Positions 1-8,410 of a stretch of DNA of 64,000 nucleotides are shown piece by piece. The notes beneath the pieces were generated by a model, which did not search any database, was not told where the DNA came from, and worked only from the letters and a program-made list of their open reading frames with translations. Source of the stretch: Pseudomonas spelaei (GTDB taxonomy: Bacteria; Pseudomonadota; Gammaproteobacteria; Pseudomonadales; Pseudomonadaceae); contig NZ_WNNK01000016.1 of assembly GCF_009724245.1 (NCBI RefSeq), forward strand, positions 96,454 to 160,453. Reading direction: 5' to 3'. Numbering within the stretch: position 1 is the stretch's first letter; every line of letters begins with the position of its first letter. A program made the translations under genes and the position numbers.

Positions 1-416
1 ACCTGAAAACAGCATCGCATTGGCTTTGTGTGTCACACAGCCACGTGCCGGAGCGAGGCAATCTGCTTCGCTCCGAAACTGCATAGACGCCTTGCGCCCA
101 TGCAAGGCCAGCAGCTCCGAGTGGCAAAGTGACACTTATTCCGCTTCAGCCGCCGGCAGCATCGACCGTTTCCTGCACTCCGGCGAGGTGTTCCATACAA
201 CCGGACTTGGACGAACACCGTTTATCGCAGGATCAAAGAAAGAACCTTCCCAAAACAGGTTAGAATAGGCGCCACTCGGTCGCCTGGCGCCTGCCTGCAT
301 GCTTACAATGGATGACAGCCGTAACCCCCAGCAACGACCCGTCAGTACAGTGATCAGCACACCAAACACTGACAATCACACACAGCCCTTGAAACTCCTG
401 CCCTACAGGTCATACC
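1..416. other. Non-coding stretch upstream of queD with two hairpins
   Basis: I see no convincing gene here; the short open frames have no ribosome site or recognisable product. Two perfect 8-bp inverted repeats are visible. CGGAGCGA at 49-56 pairs with TCGCTCCG at 68-75, and AGGCGCCA at 267-274 pairs with TGGCGCCT at 285-292. Neither has a clear U-run, so they could be part of an untranslated leader, an RNA, or the end of a transcript entering from the left. I did not recognise a known riboswitch fold. The queD promoter should lie in the right half of this stretch. Confidence 0.4.
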
Positions 417-773
417 GTGGAAATCTTCAAAGAGTTTACCTTCGAGTCCGCCCACCGCCTGCCCCACGTCCCCGAAGGCCACAAGTGCGGGCGCCTGCAC
501 GGCCACTCGTTCAAGGTGGCCATCCACCTGAGCGGCGACCTCGACCCGCATACCGGCTGGATCCGTGATTTCTCGGAGATCAAGGCGATTTTCAAGCCGC
601 TCTACGAGCGTCTCGACCACAACTACCTCAATGACATTCCCGGCCTGGAAAACCCTACCAGCGAAGTGCTGGCCAAGTGGATCTGGAATGAATTGAAACC
701 GTTGCTGCCGGAACTCAGTGCAATTCGCATCCATGAGACCTGCACCAGTGGCTGTATTTATCGCGGCGAGTAA
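417..773 (+). CDS. queD: 6-carboxy-5,6,7,8-tetrahydropterin synthase (QueD family)
   Basis: This 118-aa protein belongs to the 6-pyruvoyl-tetrahydropterin synthase/QueD family. QueD converts dihydroneopterin triphosphate to 6-carboxytetrahydropterin, the second step of queuosine (preQ0) synthesis, in the cytosol. The zinc ligands are visible as H13 and the LHGH motif (H28, H30). The catalytic Cys is C24 in the CGRLHGH stretch, and the LDHNYLND segment and the late HETCTSG glutamate are also typical. Length matches the family. Translation appears to start at a GTG, and the next in-frame ATG would delete conserved sequence. It stands alone and is closed by a strong terminator. The sister PTPS-family members acting in folate or biopterin side reactions are an alternative, but the C24-x3-H28-x-H30 pattern favours QueD. 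Confidence 0.92.
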   Translation: MEIFKEFTFESAHRLPHVPEGHKCGRLHGHSFKVAIHLSGDLDPHTGWIRDFSEIKAIFKPLYERLDHNYLNDIPGLENPTSEVLAKWIWNELKPLLPELSAIRIHETCTSGCIYRGE

Positions 774-784
774 GCTGGCGATGT

Positions 785-813
785 AAAAAAACCACCTTCA
801 AGGTGGTTTTTTT
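785..813. terminator. Intrinsic (bidirectional) terminator after queD
   Basis: A near-perfect inverted repeat lies 12 bp after the queD stop codon. It has a run of A, the stem ACCACCTT/AAGGTGGT with a very short loop, and then a run of T. The A-run and T-run on both sides make it work in either direction. Confidence 0.85.
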
Positions 814-880
814 ATGCCCACCACGCGCCCAGCGCTTTACAGTCATGTTTCGCTGTCCAGACAAATAGGTGCCTGTTGCG

Positions 881-1351
881 ATGCCCACTGCGATACGTTG
901 TGCCACTGTCGACGATATTACGGCCATAGAGGCCATCGTCCAGGCTGCCTACTCACCCTACATTCAACGAATCGGCCGTAGCCCCGGACCGATGCTCGAC
1001 GACTATCGCCAACACGTCGAAACAGGGACCGTTCAGGTGCTCGAAAGCGCTCGCCAGGTAGTGGGCTTCGTGGTGCTGATCAGCAAGGAAGATTATTTGC
1101 TCCTGGATAACCTGGCTGTCAGCCCTGCCGCTCAAGGCTTGGGTTATGGACGCCAGTTGCTGGCGTTTGCCGAAGCACAGGCCATCAGCGCCGGGTATCG
1201 AGAAGTCCGCCTGTATACCAACGAAGCGATGACCGAAAATATCGAGCTGTACACACGCAGAGGCTTTGTGGAAACCCATCGGGCCGTGGAAAACGGCCTG
1301 CATCGGGTTTACATGAAAAAGGACCTGATACCCAATAAGCACAACCCCTGA
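881..1351 (+). CDS. GNAT family N-acetyltransferase
   Basis: This is a single-domain GNAT acetyltransferase of 156 aa that transfers an acetyl group from acetyl-CoA to an amine of unknown identity. The family fold shows in the central strand DNLAVSPAAQGLGYGRQLL, which holds the V-x-P and Q-x-x-G-x-G acetyl-CoA pyrophosphate-binding loop. The later LYTNEAMTENIELYTRRGF block is the typical N-x-x-A-x-x-x-Y-x-x-x-G-F signature. I chose the ATG at 881 because an AGGTG lies about 10 bp upstream; a GTG at 869 in the same frame is possible and would add four residues. The next gene follows after 33 bp on the same strand and may be co-transcribed. The substrate cannot be read from the sequence. Confidence 0.88.
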   Translation: MPTAIRCATVDDITAIEAIVQAAYSPYIQRIGRSPGPMLDDYRQHVETGTVQVLESARQVVGFVVLISKEDYLLLDNLAVSPAAQGLGYGRQLLAFAEAQAISAGYREVRLYTNEAMTENIELYTRRGFVETHRAVENGLHRVYMKKDLIPNKHNP

Positions 1352-1384
1352 GCCACACCTCCCCCCTAACCCGAAGGAGTCCTC

Positions 1385-2008
1385 ATGGAAAACACCTGGC
1401 TGGCCCAAGCCAAACGCCTGCAAGCACTGGCGTCCACCGGGCTGCACTTTTGCACCGATGACTTCGAGCGCGAGCGTCTTGAGGAGATCGCCCATATCGC
1501 CCACAGCATGCTCGCACAGTTGGGCAATGTGCCTCTGGAGCGCATCACCGGGCTGGTTTCGGATTTCGCCAAACGCTATTCGACGCCCATGCTCGATGTA
1601 CGTGGTGCTGTGATTGAGGGCGACCGCATCCTGTTGGTGCGAGAACTCAACGACGGTTGCTGGGCGTTGCCTGGCGGTTACGCCGATATCGGTTTGTCAG
1701 CGGCAGAAAACATCGTCAAGGAAATCCGTGAAGAAGCCGGGTTGACGGTAAAGGCGCAGGCGCTGTACAGCGTCACTCACAAGGCAAAGGGCTTGTACAA
1801 GCCTGACACTCGGGACTTCTACAAGCTGTACTTCCTGTGCGAACGGGTCGATCAAGCCGCGCCAGTGGCGGGCTTCGAGACCACGGAGGTCGGCTTCTTC
1901 AGCCTGGACGCCCTGCCACCGCTGTCCCGAGGCCGGACCATCGAGAGTGATCTTGAGGCCGCGTTCGCGTTTCATCGCGGCGAGACGACTCATACCCTGT
2001 TTGATTAA
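1385..2008 (+). CDS. NUDIX hydrolase with N-terminal helical domain
   Basis: This 207-aa protein has two parts. Residues 1-60 form the helical domain found in front of a subgroup of Nudix enzymes (start MENTWLAQAKRLQALASTGL). Residues about 65-200 form the Nudix fold. The Nudix box at about 96-119 reads GGYADIGLSAAENIVKEIRE followed by EAGL. It is close to the G-x5-E-x7-REUxEExGU consensus, but the first Glu is absent and the Arg is Lys; this subgroup often shows that pattern. The enzyme should cleave a nucleoside diphosphate linked to another moiety with divalent metal. A GAAGGAG ribosome site lies 7 bp before the ATG. The substrate is unknown. Confidence 0.88.
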   Translation: MENTWLAQAKRLQALASTGLHFCTDDFERERLEEIAHIAHSMLAQLGNVPLERITGLVSDFAKRYSTPMLDVRGAVIEGDRILLVRELNDGCWALPGGYADIGLSAAENIVKEIREEAGLTVKAQALYSVTHKAKGLYKPDTRDFYKLYFLCERVDQAAPVAGFETTEVGFFSLDALPPLSRGRTIESDLEAAFAFHRGETTHTLFD

Positions 2009-2027
2009 CCCCTTCTCCACCCCGGAG

Positions 2028-2045
2028 TTGGCACGGGCAGTGCTA
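2028..2045 (+). promoter_or_regulatory. Candidate sigma-54 promoter of codBA
   Basis: The sequence TTGGCACGGGCAGTGCTA has the sigma-54 layout: a GG (2030-2031) ten bases before a GC (2042-2043) and a consensus -24 element TTGGCACG. The -12 element is GTGC rather than TTGC, one mismatch. The expected start point would fall about 25 bp upstream of the codB ATG. Nitrogen control of cytosine use would fit. This is inference from pattern only. Confidence 0.42.
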
Positions 2046-2078
2046 CACACCTGCGTCATTTATTCAGGGAGAAGGCAC

Positions 2079-3347
2079 ATGACGCAGCACGAACCCGGTA
2101 ACGATTATCCCCTCAGCGAAGTGCCGCTGCATGCGCGCAAGGGCCTTGCCTCAACGGCCATGGTGCTGTTGGGATTCACCTTTTTTACCGCGACCATGTT
2201 CGCCGGCGGCAAGCTGGGGGTGGCCTTCAGCTTTGTCCAGATGCTCGGCGTCGTGGCCCTGGGTAACCTGCTGTTGGGTATCTACGCCGCAGGCCTGGGT
2301 TACATCGCCTTCAAGAGTGGCTTGAATTCGGTGCTGATGGGACGCTTCTGCTTTGGCGAAGTGGGCAGCAAGCTGAGCGACCTGATCCTCGGGTTTACCC
2401 AGATCGGCTGGTACGCCTGGGGTACCGCCACCGCCGCCGTGGTCCTGGGCAAATACTTCGAACTGAGCCAGGGCAGCGTGCTGGCCTTGATGGTCCTGTT
2501 CGGCCTGGTGTTTTGCGCCACGGCCTACGTGGGGTATCGCGGGCTGGAGATTTTGTCCTACATCGCTGTGCCGGCCATGGGCATCCTGTTGTTTCTGTCG
2601 ATGTGGGTCGCCACGGTAAAAGTCGGCGGGCTGGATGGCCTGCTGGCAGTGGTGCCAACGGGCGAGCTGGATATGTCCACCGCGATCACCTTGGTGTTTG
2701 GCACTTTTGTCAGCGGCGCGACCCAGGCCACCAACTGGACGCGGTTTTCCCGCTCGGCCAAGGTGGCAGTGCTGGCCAGCTTGATTGGTTTTTTCATCGG
2801 CAATGGCTTGATGGTATTGATCGGTGCCTACGGCGCCATCGTCTATCAGCAGCCCGATGTGGTGGAAGTGTTGCTGCTGCAAGGTTTTGCCATGGCGGCG
2901 ATGGCCATGCTGCTGCTCAACATCTGGAGCACCCAGGACAACACCATCTACAACTTCGCCGTCGCCGGCTGCAACCTGCTGCGCACCGGGCGCCGCAAGA
3001 CGGTGACCCTGGTGGGCGCAGTGATCGGTACGCTGCTGGCGCTGGGGGGCATGTACGACATGCTGGTGCCCTACCTGATCCTGCTGGGCACGGTGATTCC
3101 ACCGATTGGCGGGGTGATCATGGCGGACTTCTTCTATCGGTATCGCGGCGCCTACCCACGATTGGCCGACACACCCTTGCCGGCGTTCAACTGGCCTGGG
3201 CTGATCGCCTATGCCGTCGGGACGGTGCTGGCATTCAACTCACCCTGGGTGGCACCGCTGGTGGGCATTGTTGCCGCGTCATTGACCTACATCGTGCTCA
3301 CCGCTGTACTGCGGGTGCGGACGCCACTGGCTGACGTCCAGGCATAA
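2079..3347 (+). CDS. codB: Cytosine permease (NCS1 family)
   Basis: The 422-aa protein is an inner-membrane cation symporter of the nucleobase:cation symporter-1 family that imports cytosine. About twelve hydrophobic segments are visible. The N-terminus PLSEVPLHARKG followed by a membrane segment with FAGGKLGVA is typical of CodB, and WTRFSRSAK marks the middle cytoplasmic region. The open frame runs upstream to 1947, but the ATG at 2079 has a GGGAGAAGG ribosome site and the added residues would overlap the Nudix gene and look non-coding. codA follows after 39 bp, so the pair should form one operon that imports and deaminates cytosine for pyrimidine salvage and ammonia supply. Confidence 0.93.
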   Translation: MTQHEPGNDYPLSEVPLHARKGLASTAMVLLGFTFFTATMFAGGKLGVAFSFVQMLGVVALGNLLLGIYAAGLGYIAFKSGLNSVLMGRFCFGEVGSKLSDLILGFTQIGWYAWGTATAAVVLGKYFELSQGSVLALMVLFGLVFCATAYVGYRGLEILSYIAVPAMGILLFLSMWVATVKVGGLDGLLAVVPTGELDMSTAITLVFGTFVSGATQATNWTRFSRSAKVAVLASLIGFFIGNGLMVLIGAYGAIVYQQPDVVEVLLLQGFAMAAMAMLLLNIWSTQDNTIYNFAVAGCNLLRTGRRKTVTLVGAVIGTLLALGGMYDMLVPYLILLGTVIPPIGGVIMADFFYRYRGAYPRLADTPLPAFNWPGLIAYAVGTVLAFNSPWVAPLVGIVAASLTYIVLTAVLRVRTPLADVQA

Positions 3348-3386
3348 TGACCACCTGATTGCTTTTTGCCCAAGAGGAACTTGCCC

Positions 3387-4622
3387 ATGCATATCATCAA
3401 CGCTCGCCTGCGCAACCGTGAAGGCCTGCATGATCTGCACCTGGAACATGGCCGGATCGCCAGCATCACCCGACAAAACGCAGCACCCGCAGCAGGGCCG
3501 GATGACCTGGATGCCGCTGGCAATCTGGTTGTTCCCCCCTTCGTCGAGCCACACATCCACCTCGACGCCACCCTTACCGCTGGCGAGCCACGCTGGAACA
3601 TGAGCGGCACACTGTTCGAAGGTATCGAGTGCTGGGGCGAACGCAAGGCCACCATCACCCAGGAAGACACCAAGGCCCGCGCCAAAAAAACCATCCAGGC
3701 CCTGGCCGCCCACGGCATCCAGCACGTGCGTACTCACGTCGACGTCACCGACCCGGACCTGACGGCGCTCAAGGCGATGTTGGAGGTGCGCGAAGAAAAC
3801 ACGCACCTGATCGACTTGCAAATTGTCGCCTTCCCCCAGGAAGGCATCGAGTCTTTCCGCAATGGCCGCGAGCTGATGGAAGAAGCCGTTCGCCTGGGGG
3901 CCGATGTGATTGGCGGCATCCCGCACTTTGAATACACCCGCGACCAAGGCGTCAGCTCGGTTAAATTCCTGATGGACCTGGCCGAACGCACCGGTTGCCT
4001 GGTGGATGTACATTGCGATGAAACCGACGACCCTCACTCGCGCTTTCTCGAAGTACTGGCCGAAGAAGCCCGCAGCCGCGACATGGGCGCCCGCGTCACC
4101 GCCAGCCACACCACGGCCATGGGCTCTTACGACAACGCCTACTGCGCCAAGCTGTTCCGCCTGTTGGGGCATTCGGGCATCAGTTTCGTTTCCTGCCCTA
4201 CCGAAAGCATCCACCTGCAGGGCCGCTTCGACAACTTCCCGAAACGCCGGGGCGTGACCCGAGTCAACGAACTGCTGGAAGCCGGTATGAACGTCTGCTT
4301 TGGCCAGGACTCCATTGTCGATCCCTGGTACCCACTGGGTAACGGCAACATCCTCCGGGTACTGGAAGCCGGCTTGCACATCTGCCATATGCTCGGCTAT
4401 CGCACCCTGCAAAGTGCCCTCGACCTGGTCACCGACAACAGCGCCAAGGCCATGGCCTTGGGCGACCGTTATGGCCTGGAGCCTGGGCGCCCGGCGAACC
4501 TGTTGATCCTTTCCGCTGACAGCGACTATGAGGTGATTCGCAGCCAGGGTTTGCCGTTGTATTCGATTCGCGGGGGCCAGGTGTTGATGAAGCGCCAGCC
4601 TGCGCAGGTGGAGTTTTTGTAG
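3387..4622 (+). CDS. codA: Cytosine deaminase
   Basis: CodA is a metal-dependent amidohydrolase that converts cytosine to uracil and ammonia in the cytosol. The 411-aa length matches the family. Visible metal-site motifs are HIH at residues 56-58 in VEPHIHLD, the DVHCDETDD histidine near 207, SHTTAMGSY, and the FGQDSIVDPW aspartate near 310. I start at the ATG at 3387 because AAGAGGAAC sits just upstream. A TTG at 3366 is in frame but less likely. Its partner codB lies directly upstream. The gene ends 2 bp before the convergent lipase gene stop, so the two transcripts meet tail to tail without room for a shared terminator. Confidence 0.93.
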   Translation: MHIINARLRNREGLHDLHLEHGRIASITRQNAAPAAGPDDLDAAGNLVVPPFVEPHIHLDATLTAGEPRWNMSGTLFEGIECWGERKATITQEDTKARAKKTIQALAAHGIQHVRTHVDVTDPDLTALKAMLEVREENTHLIDLQIVAFPQEGIESFRNGRELMEEAVRLGADVIGGIPHFEYTRDQGVSSVKFLMDLAERTGCLVDVHCDETDDPHSRFLEVLAEEARSRDMGARVTASHTTAMGSYDNAYCAKLFRLLGHSGISFVSCPTESIHLQGRFDNFPKRRGVTRVNELLEAGMNVCFGQDSIVDPWYPLGNGNILRVLEAGLHICHMLGYRTLQSALDLVTDNSAKAMALGDRYGLEPGRPANLLILSADSDYEVIRSQGLPLYSIRGGQVLMKRQPAQVEFL

Positions 4623-4624
4623 GC

Positions 4625-6781
4625 TTAAACGATCGAATCGATATCCAGGGTTTGCGTCCTCCCCGGTCCCCAACTGTCATCCGGTTGCGAGGGGATACTT
4701 GCGACTTGGGATAGCTCGCGGTTTTCCTGATGGGTAAACCAGCGCTTCAGGCTTGGTTGCAGGTTTGGGGATTGGGCGTGGCTGCCGTAGACATCCCAGG
4801 CTTGCAACCGACGCCAGCGCAGGCTCGCCAGGCGTTTGCGGCTGGTGTCCAAGCGGTCGACTTCGGCGCTCAAGGCGTGACTATCCTCATTACCACGCTG
4901 GTTGGGAGAACCGCGCAGGGCCAGCTCGCGGTTCTTGTCCCGCAGCTGTTGCTGCATGGTGCTGAGTGCTTTTTCGATCAGCTCAAACTCCCGTGGCGTC
5001 ACCAAGGTACCGTTGGCGTCCAGGGTTTGCTGCCAGCGACGCAGGGTTGCCCAGGCTGCCGGAATGTAGCTGGTGACCATAAAGTGATGGCTGGACTGGA
5101 CCAATTGCTTGATCAGATTGGGCCGATCCGGCATATCGCCATTGAGTCGCAAAGCACGATGACAGGCTGCCTCTTCGATGGACTCACAACCGGGAGTCCA
5201 CAGCACCGAGGATTGCGTGCCGTCGGGCAGGACGATCGGCATGAAATGTTGCTGTGCGCCGTGATGTTGATAAGGGTTGCCGTTCAGACGAACCAGGCCC
5301 AGGGCGAATAACAGGCCACCGGGCGCCGGGTTGCTGAACAGCACCACAGCTCCCGGGATCCAGATTTTGGCGGTGGTGTTCATCCAGGGTGCCGGGACGC
5401 TGGGGACTGGGTCGTTGTGGTTGACGATGCGGTGATGTACCAGGGCAGAGGCGCCTTCGGTGAATTCGGAGTCGGCGGCGCGGGGGGCGCCGTAGGTGTA
5501 GAGGAGGATGTTGTATTGGCAGTCTGGGATTTGGCGCAAGGACTCTGCCAGTAAAAGGGCTATCGCGCCGCCTAGGCTGTGGCCACAGATAATGATGCGT
5601 TGGCGGGTATGAAACTGCGTCAAATATCCGAGCACAAATCGCTGCATCGCACGGTAAGCCAGATAAAAGCCTTCGTGTGCCTTCCCGACGCCTTCGGTAA
5701 ATGGAACTTGATGAGCGTTCGCATCACGAATGGCGTCGGCACCGCTGGCGGTGCCGCGTACCGCGATCAAAACCACCTCATCGTGGTGACAGATAAAAGC
5801 CTGAGTATCAGTGCCATTCTCCTCATCATCGAAAAAATGCAACTGTGCTGGATGCTCTTGGGCCTTATCCAACCGGGGATCATTCTGCTCATACAACTCA
5901 GGATCAAAGGGCAAAATTTCAAAGCGCTGGGAGTACGGTACATCTTCGTATAAAGGATAAAAGCGTTGCTGTTGGTCTGGATCGACTTTCCAGTCTTCCT
6001 GATAACCCGCGAGCTTCTCAGCAAACAGGTTGCCAACGCTGGGATGCCGTGGAAAGGCTACTTGGTCAATAGGAGGTACCGCAGGTTCCTGACCAAACTC
6101 GCAATAACTCAAGGTTGCCATGAGCGCCAGTTGATAACCGTTCAAGGCGCAGAATCGATCATCAAGTGACAGTGCCGGACGTAGCGCTCTAAGCGGTCGA
6201 ACCTCCAGTACGGCGTGCTTGTTAGGAAATAACACCAATCCTGTCAACGTCGGTTGAGGTGGCCCAAAACCCAGATCAGCCATCATTTTTAGAGCATGCC
6301 GAGGGGGACAGTAAATCCTCGGTGCCTGAGGGGGCAAATGAGCGGAGTGCCGGACAAGATCGCGTACTTCGATCTGATAAAAATGGTCTGCCTGTATCTG
6401 CAAAGGATTACGTTCTACCCGCTGACCATCGTCGCGTGAAAAACGGGTTTTTTCCGCACGAACTTGAAGCTCGGTGATAGGCAGCTTGTAACTTGACCGC
6501 GTCATCAGTCCCTTATAGAGATCTTCTGCTCCCGAATAAAGCTCGTCGAACGACAGGACAACCGGCCCGCAGTAGAACCCTCGCAATTTGGCAAATCCCT
6601 CACCATTCAATCTTCCGTTGTAACTCTGACCTGCACTGTCATAGACCTTGTAAGGTAGACCTCCATATACTTTGCCACTCCCCAGTTCATCTACCAAACA
6701 AAAGCTCACCCAGTGCCCTCGCAATGAACAGGCTGGCATCTTGTTACTGAAAAACGGTTGCTTCCATGCATCCTGACTCAT
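4625..6781 (-). CDS. Class 3 lipase-type T6SS effector (Tle-like phospholipase/lipase)
   Basis: This 718-aa protein contains a class 3 lipase alpha/beta-hydrolase core with the nucleophile elbow GHSLGG (Ser near residue 402), preceded by VVLIAVRGTAS and followed by YTYGAPRAAD and HRIVNHNDPVPSVPAPW, which carry the expected Asp and His region. Residues 1 to about 300 are a family-specific N-terminal region without a signal peptide, and the C-terminal 150 residues are helical. It is the last gene of a vgrG operon, behind a DUF4123 adaptor and a lipoprotein. That is the standard layout for T6SS-delivered Tle lipases that attack membrane lipids of rival cells. A GGGAG ribosome site precedes the ATG. 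The exact Tle class cannot be fixed by eye. Confidence 0.82.
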   Translation of the reverse strand: MSQDAWKQPFFSNKMPACSLRGHWVSFCLVDELGSGKVYGGLPYKVYDSAGQSYNGRLNGEGFAKLRGFYCGPVVLSFDELYSGAEDLYKGLMTRSSYKLPITELQVRAEKTRFSRDDGQRVERNPLQIQADHFYQIEVRDLVRHSAHLPPQAPRIYCPPRHALKMMADLGFGPPQPTLTGLVLFPNKHAVLEVRPLRALRPALSLDDRFCALNGYQLALMATLSYCEFGQEPAVPPIDQVAFPRHPSVGNLFAEKLAGYQEDWKVDPDQQQRFYPLYEDVPYSQRFEILPFDPELYEQNDPRLDKAQEHPAQLHFFDDEENGTDTQAFICHHDEVVLIAVRGTASGADAIRDANAHQVPFTEGVGKAHEGFYLAYRAMQRFVLGYLTQFHTRQRIIICGHSLGGAIALLLAESLRQIPDCQYNILLYTYGAPRAADSEFTEGASALVHHRIVNHNDPVPSVPAPWMNTTAKIWIPGAVVLFSNPAPGGLLFALGLVRLNGNPYQHHGAQQHFMPIVLPDGTQSSVLWTPGCESIEEAACHRALRLNGDMPDRPNLIKQLVQSSHHFMVTSYIPAAWATLRRWQQTLDANGTLVTPREFELIEKALSTMQQQLRDKNRELALRGSPNQRGNEDSHALSAEVDRLDTSRKRLASLRWRRLQAWDVYGSHAQSPNLQPSLKRWFTHQENRELSQVASIPSQPDDSWGPGRTQTLDIDSIV

Positions 6782-6792
6782 GAGTTTTCTCC

Positions 6793-7575
6793 CTATTCGT
6801 TACACGTAGGATAGATAGTGCAGACACGCCCATCTGGCATTTTAAAAGACTTGAAATCAGTCGTATTACCACGGCAAAACGCGAACACGTCATCCAGACT
6901 TTTCCCCAGGCACCGCTTCCAACCACCAGGAACAACTATCCAATTGTCGTCAACCGCTGGTAACTCCTCATCGATCAACCCCAATGTCAGTCTTATGGTT
7001 TTCCCTGTCATCGCATCACGCTGAACAGCACCACCCGCCCGTGCCTTGCGTAACAGACCATCCGCGCCCAATGCGTTGCATTTGAGGAGTTTGATAAGGG
7101 CACGTTCAGATCCTCCAGTACGAAACAGCCACTGACACCGAGCCGCAAGTTCCAATACTCCAGACGCAGGCATTACGGAGTCGCCGAACGCCGACTGATC
7201 ACCCAAATAGATGGCGGCATAATCCCTCCCAATATCAAACCAACGCTCTCCCCACTCCGTATCCAGCGCAAACATAATTCTGCGCAACACCAACGGACAC
7301 CCACCCACCCGCTCCGTCAGCGGTACTTCGAAACTGACCCGGTTAGCTTCTGGCTTACCAAGCGTGTCAAAAACCTTAAGTTCCGGCCGCTTGCCTCGCC
7401 GTCGCGGCAACGTGCAAGTCTCGCCCGTCGCAGGTTGGTAAACCGCATCGCCTCTGAATCTGAAGTTCGCCGGCAGATCGACCTCCAACGTGAAGCTCTC
7501 GACGGATTTCGTCCCACACCCGGAAGTCGCCAGAACACCACCGGCAAGTAACCCCAACATGATTCCCCTACGCAT
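6793..7575 (-). CDS. Lipoprotein, probable immunity protein to the adjacent lipase
   Basis: The 260-aa product starts with a lipoprotein signal peptide (MRRGIMLGLLAGGVLATSGC), with the lipidated Cys at residue 20. The rest is a periplasm-facing domain of unknown fold containing several Cys residues (TCTL, GGCPLVL, RCQW, CNAL, FCRG, CTIYPTC). The open frame extends to 7917, but the ATG at 7575 is the only start that gives the signal peptide, and it overlaps the DUF4123 stop by 8 bp, which suggests coupling. Tle lipases are usually paired with periplasmic lipoprotein inhibitors (Tli), and this position, immediately before the lipase, fits that role. No sequence motif proves the immunity function; this is inference from context. 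Confidence 0.75.
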   Translation of the reverse strand: MRRGIMLGLLAGGVLATSGCGTKSVESFTLEVDLPANFRFRGDAVYQPATGETCTLPRRRGKRPELKVFDTLGKPEANRVSFEVPLTERVGGCPLVLRRIMFALDTEWGERWFDIGRDYAAIYLGDQSAFGDSVMPASGVLELAARCQWLFRTGGSERALIKLLKCNALGADGLLRKARAGGAVQRDAMTGKTIRLTLGLIDEELPAVDDNWIVVPGGWKRCLGKSLDDVFAFCRGNTTDFKSFKMPDGRVCTIYPTCNE

Positions 7576-8410
7576 CACGATTCGCCCCCTGCACCCGCCG
7601 CCACTGCTCCACCACCCGCTGAAAATGATCCACCGCAAGCTCTCCTGCCACCGGCTGCCAATGGATAACGCCCTCCCCGCAGGCCTCCAGCAAGCGCTGC
7701 ACCACCAAAAACTCCAATTGTTCAGGCGCCTCCCATTGCCAGATCCGGGCCTGCTCCAACACCTGGGCCAGCCAGACTTTCGGGGCCTGATACTCGGCCA
7801 ACCGGCAAAGGTCTTCGCTGTGCTCAGCCAGCAGGTAGCGCAGGATATTGGCCTGAAGAATGGCGCCAGACTGGGGGTTGGGTACCTCGAGCCACGGCGC
7901 AGGATCGGGCACTGCATGTTCGCCAGGCGCCGGGTTGTTGCCGCAGTTCCAGCGCTGGTCGTGCCAGTAGCACACGCTGATCAATGGCCCGAGGAAAGCG
8001 GGCCATGCCTGAGCGGGCAGATGATTCAGGGCTCGCGCCAGCGTGCGATTATCGTGAAACCGGTACAGCACTTGGCTTCCTGCCAGGCCCACCAACAGCC
8101 GTTCACGCCAATGCCGGGTAACATCCGACAAGTCGTCACTGGGCAGGCTGCCCAACCATCCCCAATTCAACTCAGGTTGTTGCAGCAACCTGGCAAACTC
8201 AGGCTCGTTGGCGTGTTCCAGCAACAGGATCAACGGGCCTTTCGTCGCCAGCTCCCCCACGACGGTTCCACTGTAGACGTTGCAATACTGCGACACCGTG
8301 CGGGTCGCCAGCAGTGAGTGACTCGCCTCGCTCTCACCATTCAGTATCAGGCACAACCAATGCCCTGCCTGTTGCTGTTGAGCCATCCATTGTCCGGGCG
8401 TGAGCGCCAT
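7568..8410 (-). CDS. DUF4123 T6SS effector chaperone/adaptor
   Basis: This 280-aa protein belongs to the DUF4123 (Tap/TEC) family. These cytoplasmic chaperones bind an effector and load it on the C-terminal tip of the cognate VgrG. The N-terminal half shows the family pattern: a short strand-rich start, the CNVYSGTVVGELATKGPLIL stretch and LGPLISVCYWHDQRW. The start at 8410 forms an ATGA overlap with the vgrG stop, strong evidence of translational coupling, and 14 extra in-frame upstream codons are therefore unlikely. Its place between vgrG and the effector pair suggests it is dedicated to the lipase at 4625-6781. Confidence 0.85.
   Translation of the reverse strand: MALTPGQWMAQQQQAGHWLCLILNGESEASHSLLATRTVSQYCNVYSGTVVGELATKGPLILLLEHANEPEFARLLQQPELNWGWLGSLPSDDLSDVTRHWRERLLVGLAGSQVLYRFHDNRTLARALNHLPAQAWPAFLGPLISVCYWHDQRWNCGNNPAPGEHAVPDPAPWLEVPNPQSGAILQANILRYLLAEHSEDLCRLAEYQAPKVWLAQVLEQARIWQWEAPEQLEFLVVQRLLEACGEGVIHWQPVAGELAVDHFQRVVEQWRRVQGANRDA

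Noticed and set aside
1..416. A known structured RNA (riboswitch, tmRNA or RNase P) before queD
   Set aside because: Two hairpins are present but I could not match the stretch to any conserved RNA pattern.
3279..4673. A 464-codon minus-strand frame opposite codA
   Set aside because: Antisense shadow; codA is supported by family motifs and operon position.
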